A stretch of 13,511 nt of DNA from SLQH01 sp964612995 (GTDB lineage: Bacteria; Planctomycetota; UBA11346). The DNA lies in assembly GCA_964612995.1 (NCBI GenBank), contig CAZTGE010000115.1, forward strand, positions 1 to 13,511. The letters are read 5' to 3'. The notes under the pieces are model-generated. The model was not told the DNA's origin. It ran no database searches and saw only the letters and a list, made by a program, of their open reading frames with translations. This document shows positions 1 to 8,223 of the stretch, piece by piece. The translations under genes were made by a program, and so were the position numbers. Every line of letters starts with the position of its first letter. Within the stretch, counting starts at the first letter, position 1.

Positions 1-111
1 GTTTTCGGCGATAATGGCCCGCAGGGCCGCCGAAAACGCCAGCGTAGCTGGCGAGTGACGACCGAGGCGCGTGGGGGTACGCGGCGAAGCCGCGAGGGGG
101 CAGCGCCCCCT
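1..111. repeat. cluster of perfect short hairpins (repeat-like, non-coding)
   Basis: No gene is visible in the first 139 bases. The stretch holds four perfect palindromes. Positions 1-10 pair with 28-37, with an inner 17-20/24-27 stem. Positions 37-43 pair with 47-53 around a GTA triloop. Positions 80-85 pair with 89-94 around GAA. Positions 95-101 pair with 105-111 around AGC. It lies just downstream of the hydF stop codon. It could act as a transcription terminator or mRNA stabiliser for the aspA-hydF transcript. The stacked triloop hairpins look more like a dispersed palindromic repeat than a single intrinsic terminator, because no hairpin is followed by a clear T-tract in the hydF direction. 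The pairing is seen directly; the role is inference. Confidence 0.6.
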
Positions 112-139
112 CTGCAAAAAGCGCCCTCTGATAAGAGCC

Positions 140-1359
140 TCAGCCCTGCGTCAGTTGCGCATGCGCATCGGGGAAGGGCCGCAGAGCGCGGTCGCATACC
201 CCGAGCAGATAGCTGATGGCGACGCCGTAGTTGGTGATCGGCACCTGGGCATCGCGGCAGCGGGCGATCCGGCTGAGCATCTCGCGGCGGTTGTGCATGC
301 AGGAGCCGCAGTGGATCGCCAGTCTGTGTTCGGCGAGGTCGGCCGGGAAGTCGTGCCCCTGGACCACGTTGATGGCGAGTTCCCCGCCGACGTACTGCTC
401 GAGCCAGCGGGGGATCTTGACCCGGCCGATGTCCTCGGTGATCGGATGGTGCGAACAGCTCTCGGCGATGAGGACGCGGTCGCCGGGGCGCAGGTCTTCG
501 ATCGCCATGGCGCCGCGAACGAACTCGCTCAGGTCACCCTTGAGCCGGGCGAAGAGGATCGAGAACGAGGTCATCGGCACGTTCTCGGGGGTATCGCCGG
601 CGACCTTGAGGAAGGCCTGCGAATCGGTGACCACCAGCGCAGGCGGCCGCCGGAGGTTGTCGAGCGCCACGCGCAGTTCGCGTTCCTTGACCACCAGGCA
701 GTAGGCCTCGTGGTCGAGCAGGTCGCGGATCGCCTGGACCTGGGGTTGGATCAATCGGCCCTTCGGAGCCTCCTTGTCGATCGGAACCACCAGCACTGCC
801 AGCTCGCCCGGCGGGACCAGGTCGCCGAGCAGGCTCGGGGTGGCGAGGAATTCGGGTGGCGCGGCACGGATCAGGGCATCGCGCAGCTCGCTCACGCCGC
901 GCCCGGCGCTCATCGCGCCGTCGCAGGTGGCGTCGGTGCTGCGCGCGACCTCATCGCGGGTGGCGGCATCGGGCGCGGCGATATCGCACTTGTTGAACAG
1001 CACCACCGCCGGCACGTTGCGGGTCGCCAGTTCGCTGAGCACTGCACGTTCGAAGTCGCCCCAGCTCGCCGCGTCGACCACCAGCACGCCGAGGTCACAG
1101 CGGTCGAACACCTGTCGTGTACGTTCGATCCGCGCCTCGCCGAGCGAGCCGACATCGTCGATGCCGGCGGTGTCGATGAACAACACCGGGCCGAGCGGCA
1201 GCAGCTCCATCGGCTTCTCGACCGGATCGGTGGTGGTACCGGCGACTGCCGAGACGATCGCCGCGTTCTGGCGGGTGAGGGCGTTGAGGGTCGAGGACTT
1301 GCCTGCGTTACGCCGGCCGAAGATGCCGATGTGCATGCGCAGGCCGCGGGGGGCGCGTC

Positions 1360-1363
<4 letters not shown>
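140..1363 (-). CDS. hydF: HydF, [FeFe]-hydrogenase H-cluster maturation GTPase
   Basis: HydF is the scaffold/carrier that receives the 2Fe subcluster precursor made with HydG and HydE and delivers it to apo-HydA in the cytoplasm. The 407-residue product has a TrmE/Era-like GTPase domain: P-loop G16-x4-GKS23, switch TTT 43-45, DTAG 64-67 and NKCD 124-127. A dimerisation region follows, then the C-terminal FeS-binding domain with the HydF signatures ESCSHHP (C303) and HCGSC (H351, C352, C355). Length and motif order fit the family, and all cluster cysteines are intact. I chose the ATG at 1363 because a GGAG lies 7 nt upstream and because it overlaps the aspA stop as ATGA. A later ATG at 1336 (MHIGIFG) would also keep the whole GTPase domain. 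The frame stays open upstream to 1588, but that part is antisense-like sequence within aspA. HydE, HydG and the hydrogenase are not in the window. Confidence 0.95.
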
Positions 1364-2766
<1,403 letters not shown>

Positions 2767-2780
2767 CGCCGGGAGTCTAA

Positions 2781-2787
2781 ACCTCCT
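2781..2787 (-). promoter_or_regulatory. ribosome binding site of aspA
   Basis: A perfect AGGAGGT on the minus strand lies 14 nt upstream of the aspA ATG at 2766, with no other start codon in between. The GGAG could also pair with CTCC just downstream, across a 7-nt loop. The spacing is longer than usual. Confidence 0.6.
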
Positions 2788-2838
2788 GCGGTGCGACGAC
2801 AGCCGGGAGTGGGCCCGGGTGCTACGCGCGCGGGCTCA

Positions 2839-3066
2839 TCAGCGTCCGCCCCCACGGCGACGCAGCGCGAAGAAGTTGAGCAGGCTGAACAGGGCCACGC
2901 CGCTGATCAGCAGCAGGTTGGGCAGGTCGACCTGGTAGTGCGGAGCCTGTCCGGCAGCTTCGGCGATCATGCGGTCGACCAGCACCAGGTGCAGTTCGTG
3001 ACCGATCCAGGCCAGGGCGATCAATGCGAGGGCGAGGTCGAACCAGGCGAGCAGGGCGCGCATCAT
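2839..3066 (-). CDS. small two-helix membrane protein, unknown function
   Basis: This 75-residue protein is not one I recognise. It has two clear hydrophobic stretches. One is near residues 4-25 (ALLAWFDLALALIALAWIG) and one near 47-67 (VDLPNLLLISGVALFSLLNFFAL). A ~20-residue polar segment links them, and the protein ends in a basic tail (RRRGGGR). That suggests a helical hairpin in the inner membrane with a positively charged, probably cytoplasmic C-terminus. It starts with two consecutive ATG codons (3066 and 3063), and no strong Shine-Dalgarno is visible. It lies 38 nt after yadH and 72 nt before aspA on the same strand, so it is probably co-transcribed with the exporter and perhaps with aspA-hydF. 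The hydrophobic pattern and spacing support a real gene. It could be an accessory subunit of the ABC exporter, but that is inference. Confidence 0.7.
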   Translation of the reverse strand: MMRALLAWFDLALALIALAWIGHELHLVLVDRMIAEAAGQAPHYQVDLPNLLLISGVALFSLLNFFALRRRGGGR

Positions 3067-3104
3067 CAGCGCAGACGTGACGCGCCGATCCAGCTTGCGG
3101 CGTT

Positions 3105-3868
3105 TCAGCTGCGCAGGCCGTGGGAGCGCACGATCAGCCGCAGGGCGAGGGCGAAGAAGGCGGTGATGAACACACCGATCACGCCCAGCGAGGTGGCGAT
3201 GTGCACATCGCCGATGCCCAACAGGCCGTAGCGGAAGCCATTGATCATGTAGAGGATCGGATTGCCCAGCGAGAGGCCACGCCAGAACGGCGGCAAGAGC
3301 TCGACCGAGTAGAACACCCCGCCGAGATAGGTCAGCGGCGTGAGCACGAAATTGGGGACGATGCTGATGTCATCGAAGGAGCGGGCGAACACCGCGTTGA
3401 TGAACCCGGCGAGCGCGAACAGCAGCGCGGTGAGAACCGCCACCGCGATGGTCGCCAGGACCGAATGGACGTGGAAGCCGGCGAAGACGGTCGCGACCAC
3501 GAAGACGATACCGCCGACCAGCAGACCGCGCAGGGCGCCGGCGCCGATGTGGCCGAACAGGATCACGCTCGGCGGGGCCGGCGAGATCAGCATCTCCTCG
3601 ACATGTCCGGCCCATTTGGCGCCGAAGAAGGACGAGGAGACGTTGGCGTAGGAACTGGTGATCATCGACATCATCACCAGGCCCGGGACGATGTACTCCA
3701 TGTAGTCGCGTCCGCCCATGGTGCCGACGCGACTGCCGATGACCGTGCCGAAGATCACGAAGTACAGCGTGGTGGTGATCGTCGGTGGCAGCAGCGTCTG
3801 CGGCCAGATGCGCAGGAAGCGATGGCATTCCTTGCGCAGGATCGTGCGCAGGGCGACGAAGTCCGTCC

Positions 3869-3878
<10 letters not shown>
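3105..3878 (-). CDS. yadH: ABC-2 type exporter permease, YadH-like
   Basis: This is the inner-membrane permease of a two-gene ABC exporter of the YadG/YadH (NodJ/DrrB) type; the substrate is unknown. The 257-residue length is usual for the family. About six membrane segments can be seen, near residues 33-50, 61-80, 107-135, 140-163, 173-192 and 230-250. The family-typical region is YIVPGLVMMSMITSSYANVS (62-81) followed by EEMLISP (94-100), with a further PLTYLGGVFYSVELLPP (181-197). The ATG at 3878 overlaps the end of the ATPase gene by 10 nt and has a GGAGG 4 nt upstream, so it is translated with its ATPase. Its neighbours downstream are the small membrane protein and aspA-hydF, with no terminator seen between them. 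The family assignment is confident; the transported compound cannot be told from sequence. Confidence 0.9.
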
Positions 3879-4804
<926 letters not shown>

Positions 4805-4864
4805 GACCCCGCTTGTAGTCACCGTGCCCACGGCACAAGCCGTGACCGCGCAGCGGGTGCATGC

Positions 4865-4896
4865 GGGACGGACACGTCTGGCGACGTGTCCGTCCC
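4865..4896. repeat. perfect 14-bp hairpin, REP-like
   Basis: GGGACGGACACGTC (4865-4878) and its exact complement (4883-4896) surround a TGGC loop. It sits in the 148-bp gap between the divergent yadG and the small ORF at 4953. There is no T-tract on either side, so it is a poor intrinsic terminator. It could be a REP-type palindrome, of the kind mobilised by RAYT transposases, or an operator for the divergent genes. The pairing is seen; the class is inferred. Confidence 0.6.
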
Positions 4897-4952
4897 CCCG
4901 AGCGCGTTTCGGGCATCCTTGCGGGCGGCCATTGCGGCCGGATACTGGAGCA

Positions 4953-5153
4953 ATGGCCCGAGCACCGACCATCGCGTTCCATCTGGTGTCGCTCGACGGC
5001 TCATCGCTCGCACTCGAGCCGCCGCGCGAGCAGGGGCGGTTCGTCGACGCGGGTATCGACGCCGAACGTACCATGCCCGCGACCATCGACATGCCGCCGC
5101 AGCACCTGCTGATGGAATTGGCGCGCCATTGCGATGAGGCCCGCCGCACGTGA
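4953..5153 (+). CDS. small hypothetical protein (66 aa)
   Basis: I do not recognise this 66-residue product. It has no signal peptide, membrane segment or cysteine pair. The C-terminal half (TIDMPPQHLLMELARHCDEARR) looks like a short amphipathic helix. Support for it being real is moderate. It starts at an ATG preceded by GGAG only 2 nt away, which is tight. Its TGA overlaps the GTG start of the following lipoprotein gene (GTGA), a common sign of translational coupling. It sits alone in the correct strand and position at the head of the plus-strand cluster. In-frame codons extend further upstream to 4770, but those overlap yadG and are unlikely to be used. Confidence 0.5.
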   Translation: MARAPTIAFHLVSLDGSSLALEPPREQGRFVDAGIDAERTMPATIDMPPQHLLMELARHCDEARRT

Positions 5154-5818
5154 GTCGGCTCCGGGCCACCGGTAAGCCGCCCCCGGACCGGTCCGTCTCG
5201 GAGGTTGTGCCGCGCCTGTTTGCGATCCTGGTCTGTCTGTTGTCCGTCGGCTGTCTGCGCGAGCCCCACAGCCTGCGCAGCGACGAGGCGGCGCTCGCGG
5301 TCACCTATGCCGAAGAGGTGGCGCATGGCCACGCGGGCGATCCCTACGAGCTGTTCCGTCACGAGGCCAGCGATGGGCTGCGGCGCATCGCGACCTGGGC
5401 CACCAGTCGGCGCCATGGCGACCGGGTGCTGACGCCACCGGTGGTCCTGGCCCGTCGGGCACAGCGGTGGCCGCTGTTGCGCAATGCGCTCGGTCGCGGC
5501 GTGCTGGGAATCGACGCCGAGGGCCTGTTGCGTCTGGGCCCCGGGGTTGCCGCCGACGATCGACGCCTGCTCGAGCGACCCGTGCGCGAGGAAAACCTGG
5601 ACCGGGTGACCACCGCGAGCATCCTGCTCACCCGCGGACATCTCGCCGCCGGCACCCCGCGCGGGCGCCAGTTGATCACCCTGCTGACCGACCTGCGCAT
5701 CGACTTCGCACGCGCGGCCGGAGGACGGTTATGGGACGGACCATCGGCATCGAGCTCGCCGAACGCCGCTACGACATCCACATCGCCGCCGGCGCCCGGG
5801 AGCGTGCCGGCGAACTGA
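5150..5818 (+). CDS. putative lipoprotein, YdbL/DUF1318-like
   Basis: The N-terminus carries a lipoprotein signal: a hydrophobic stretch LFAILVCLLSVGC with lipobox LSVGC, so Cys35 would be lipidated. Residues ~114-150 (GVLGIDAEGLLRLG ... VREENLDR) resemble the G-x-[VL]-G-x4-G-[YL]-L ... N-x-x-R pattern of YdbL/DUF1318 proteins. The likeness is by eye and moderate. The GTG at 5150 overlaps the preceding stop (GTGA) and has GAGG 10 nt upstream. A GTG at 5207 would give a more typical short signal (Cys16), but its GGAGG is only 2 nt away. The frame ends 88 nt inside aroB. The last ~29 residues are low-complexity Ser/Pro/Ala and are probably just read-through of aroB sequence. The function is unknown; the product is likely anchored to a membrane on the periplasmic side. 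Confidence 0.65.
   Translation: MSRLRATGKPPPDRSVSEVVPRLFAILVCLLSVGCLREPHSLRSDEAALAVTYAEEVAHGHAGDPYELFRHEASDGLRRIATWATSRRHGDRVLTPPVVLARRAQRWPLLRNALGRGVLGIDAEGLLRLGPGVAADDRRLLERPVREENLDRVTTASILLTRGHLAAGTPRGRQLITLLTDLRIDFARAAGGRLWDGPSASSSPNAATTSTSPPAPGSVPAN
5720..5724 (+). promoter_or_regulatory. ribosome binding site of aroB
   Basis: A GGAGG stands 6 nt before the ATG at 5731. It decides the aroB start even though the upstream frame has not yet stopped. Confidence 0.7.
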
Positions 5819-6840
5819 TCGCGCCGCACCACGGTGGTGGTCCGATGCTGGTGGTCAGCGACGACACCGTGGCCGGGCTCTACGCCGCTGCGTTCTGCGC
5901 CGACCTGCGCCGGACCGGCGCGCGGGTGGAGCTGGCCACCTTTCCCGCGGGCGAGCCGCACAAGCATCTGGACACCTGCCGCGCGCTGTGGACCGCCTGC
6001 GCCGAGGCGGCGGTCGATCGCAGCGGGACCATCATCGCTCTCGGGGGCGGGGTGGTCGGTGACATCGCCGGATTCGTCGCCGCGACCTGGATGCGTGGGG
6101 TACGCTTCGTCCAGGTGCCGACCACCCTGCTGGCGATGGTCGACAGTTCGGTCGGGGGCAAGACCGGCATCAACAGCGCCGCGGGCAAGAATCTCATCGG
6201 CGCATTCTGGCAACCGGGTTTCGTGCTCATCGATCCCGGTTTCCTGACCACGATGGAGGCCCGCGACTACCGCGCCGGCCTGGCCGAGGTGGTCAAGTAC
6301 GGTGTGATCCGTGAGCCCGATTTCTTCTCTTGGCAGGAGGAGCACGCGGCCGCGTTGCTCGAGCGCGACCCTGCCACACTGGCCCATGCGGTCGCGTGCA
6401 GCTGCGAGTGCAAGGCGCGCTACGTCATCGACGACGAGCGTGAAGGCGGCGTCCGGGCCCATCTCAACTACGGCCATACCTTCGGCCACGCGCTCGAGCG
6501 CGAGACCGGCTACGCCACCTATCGCCACGGCGAGGCGGTGGCGATCGGCATGCACATGGCGGCGCATTGCGCCGCGGCGGCCGGGCTGCTGGAGGACGAA
6601 GCGCTGCTCGAGCGCCAACGCGCGCTGCTCGAGCGCCTCGCGCTGCCGCTGGTCCATCCGAGCACCGACCCGGCGACGCTCGAACGGCTGATCGCCAACT
6701 GCGGACTCGACAAGAAGGTCCGCGCCGGTGCGGTGCGCTTCGTCCTGCCCCGCGCGATGGGGCAGGTGGAGGTGCACGCCGACGTCGACCCCGCGGCGAT
6801 CCGCCAGGGCTTCGCCGCCGGTCTCGCCGTGTCGCTCTGA
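5731..6840 (+). CDS. aroB: 3-dehydroquinate synthase
   Basis: AroB is the second enzyme of the shikimate pathway. It cyclises DAHP to 3-dehydroquinate using NAD+ and a divalent metal (Zn/Co) in the cytoplasm. The 369-residue length is normal. Visible motifs are the NAD-binding GGGVVGDIAGF (105-115), PTTLLAMVDSSVGGKTGIN (130-148), K153-N154 in AGKNLIGAF, and metal ligands at the expected spacing: E186 (AEVVKYG), H249 (NYGHTFGH) and H266 (RHGEAV). The ATG at 5731 has GGAGG 6 nt upstream, and the N-terminus IGIELAERRYDIHIAAGA is typical of the family. The start lies inside the end of the upstream lipoprotein frame. The common partner aroK is not upstream here, so the classical aroK-aroB arrangement is broken or located elsewhere. 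Confidence 0.97.
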   Translation: MGRTIGIELAERRYDIHIAAGARERAGELIAPHHGGGPMLVVSDDTVAGLYAAAFCADLRRTGARVELATFPAGEPHKHLDTCRALWTACAEAAVDRSGTIIALGGGVVGDIAGFVAATWMRGVRFVQVPTTLLAMVDSSVGGKTGINSAAGKNLIGAFWQPGFVLIDPGFLTTMEARDYRAGLAEVVKYGVIREPDFFSWQEEHAAALLERDPATLAHAVACSCECKARYVIDDEREGGVRAHLNYGHTFGHALERETGYATYRHGEAVAIGMHMAAHCAAAAGLLEDEALLERQRALLERLALPLVHPSTDPATLERLIANCGLDKKVRAGAVRFVLPRAMGQVEVHADVDPAAIRQGFAAGLAVSL

Positions 6841-6883
6841 GTCGCTCGCACCGCGCGCACAGCGGGTCCCTGACACCGTGTGG

Positions 6884-7065
6884 TGTGGAGCAGGTCAGGC
6901 GACTCAAAGCTCGCCCCGGGAGCGCAGATCACCAGGTCGGCATGCCTTGCGTCGCCTCCACCTGCGTCAAACCGCCCGGTTCTCTTTGGTGCTTGGGCCG
7001 TAGTGACGCAGGTGGAGGCGAGGCATGGCCCTCATGCGCGAGTTTTGAGTCGCCCTGTGGAGCAG
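6884..7065. mobile_element. MITE-like palindromic element with 10-bp direct repeats
   Basis: The gap between aroB and dprA is largely one imperfect palindrome. The outer arms 6898-6914 and 7038-7054 match with a single G/A difference. The inner arms 6953-6969 and 7004-7020 match perfectly over 17 bp. CATGCCT 6941-6947 also pairs with 7021-7027 across a 5-nt bulge. The loop is 34 nt (6970-7003). The decamer TGTGGAGCAG occurs directly on both sides (6884-6893 and 7056-7065), as expected for a target-site duplication. A few unpaired bases separate each copy from the arms. No coding capacity is evident. This fits a MITE or large REP-type insertion; a structured RNA is the alternative. Repeats are seen; mobility is inferred. 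Confidence 0.6.
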
Positions 7066-7067
7066 TT

Positions 7068-7101
7068 GGACCCGGCGCTTCCCTGCCGCCGGAGCGGGTC
7101 C
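7068..7101 (+). promoter_or_regulatory. inverted repeat just upstream of dprA
   Basis: GGACCCG (7068-7074) pairs with CGGGTCC (7095-7101) across a 20-nt loop, ending 12 nt before the dprA ATG. It contains the GGAG that would serve a GTG start at 7105. It could modulate dprA translation or bind a regulator. The pairing is seen; the role is a guess. Confidence 0.3.
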
Positions 7102-7113
7102 ATAGTGACCAGG

Positions 7114-8223
7114 ATGGATGCGGCCGAAGCCTATCTGCGTCTGGCCTTGATCCCCGGTCTGGGCCCGATCACCGCGCACCACCTGCTCGACGCGGTCGAC
7201 GCTCCCGGTGCGGTGTTCGGCCTGACCATGGCCCAGCTGCGCAGTATCGACGGGGTCGGAGCCGAACGTGCGCGACGGATCCTCGACCCCCGGCTCGACG
7301 ATGCCCTGGCCGGCGAGCGCGCGCGCTGCCATGCGGCGGGGATCCGCGTCCTCACCCTGGCCGATGCCGACTACCCCGCCGTCTTGCGCCAGCTCAGCGA
7401 TCCACCTCTGGCGCTGTGGATCAGGGGGCAGCTCGCGCCACGCGACCGCCTCGCGGTGGCGGTGGTCGGGCCGCGGCGCCCCTCGGCCTATGGGCACCGT
7501 CAGGCGCGGCGTTTGAGTCTCGGCCTGGCCCGCGTCGGCGCGACCATCGTCTCCGGCCTGGCCCGGGGCATCGACACCGTCGCCCACGAAGCGGCGCTCG
7601 CTGCCGATGGGCGGACCATCGGCGTGCTCGGCGGCGGCTTCGACCGCTTCTACCCCGCCGAGAATGCCGGTCTGGCCGATGCCATCGCCGCCGATCACGG
7701 TGCGGTGATCAGCGAGTTTCCTTGCGATGCCCGGCCCAGCCCGGGCACCTTCCCCCGGCGCAACCGCATCGTCGCCGCGCTCGCGCTCGGCACGCTGGTG
7801 ATCGAAGCCGGCGCGCGTTCCGGGGCGCTGATCACCGCGCGGCTCGCGGGTGAGCTCGGGCGCGAGGCCATGGTCCTTCCCGGCCCGATCGACCGTCCGG
7901 AACACGTCGGCTCCAACCGCCTGTTGCGCGACGGCGCGACGCTGATCACTTCGCTCGACGACCTGCTCGAGGAACTGCCGCCGCTCGCGACCCTCGCCAG
8001 CGCGGCCGACGCCACTCCGAGCCAGGAGGAGCATCCGCGTCTGGCCAGCCTCAACCAGCGCGAGCGGGCGATCTATCGCCTGCTCGACGACACCCCGCGC
8101 AGCATCGACGACATCCACCGCGTCGCCGGCCTGCCGGCCTCGAGCATCAGCGCGACGCTGCTCTCGCTCGAGCTGCGTCGTCTGGCGCGCAAGATGCCGG
8201 GCGGTTATGTCGCCGCCACCTGA
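7114..8223 (+). CDS. dprA: DNA-processing protein DprA
   Basis: DprA (Smf) binds incoming single-stranded DNA during natural transformation and loads RecA onto it in the cytoplasm. The 369-residue product has the expected order: an N-terminal helix-hairpin-helix/SAM-like region (~1-75, with IPGLGPITAHHLL), the Rossmann-like core (~80-285), and a winged-helix C-terminal domain (~305-369, ending KMPGGYV). Core motifs include VGPRRPSAYG (118-127, the family's GSRxxTxYG), IVSGLARGIDTVAHEAAL (145-162), GVLGGGFDRFYPAEN (170-184), FPRRNRIVAALA (213-224) and EHVGSNRLLRDGA (263-275). I chose ATG 7114. A GTG at 7105 with GGAG 10 nt upstream would add only three residues and is nearly as good. The upstream palindromic element separates it from aroB. 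Its 3' end overlaps the convergent acyltransferase gene by 19 bp. A proline replaces the serine usually found in GSR. Confidence 0.95.
   Translation: MDAAEAYLRLALIPGLGPITAHHLLDAVDAPGAVFGLTMAQLRSIDGVGAERARRILDPRLDDALAGERARCHAAGIRVLTLADADYPAVLRQLSDPPLALWIRGQLAPRDRLAVAVVGPRRPSAYGHRQARRLSLGLARVGATIVSGLARGIDTVAHEAALAADGRTIGVLGGGFDRFYPAENAGLADAIAADHGAVISEFPCDARPSPGTFPRRNRIVAALALGTLVIEAGARSGALITARLAGELGREAMVLPGPIDRPEHVGSNRLLRDGATLITSLDDLLEELPPLATLASAADATPSQEEHPRLASLNQRERAIYRLLDDTPRSIDDIHRVAGLPASSISATLLSLELRRLARKMPGGYVAAT

Noticed and set aside
4865..4896. Intrinsic transcription terminator
   Set aside because: The hairpin has no T-tract on either side and lies between two divergent starts, where no transcript should end.
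4805..5641. N-terminal extension of yadG in the same frame
   Set aside because: It is antisense to the small ORF and the lipoprotein, crosses the perfect hairpin, and adds sequence not seen in ABC ATPases.
5359..6876. A 505-codon minus-strand open frame antisense to aroB
   Set aside because: No domain signature; AroB with all metal ligands is on the plus strand.
6880..7113. N-terminal extension of dprA in the same frame
   Set aside because: It would translate the palindromic element; the DprA family begins at or near MDAAEAYLRL.
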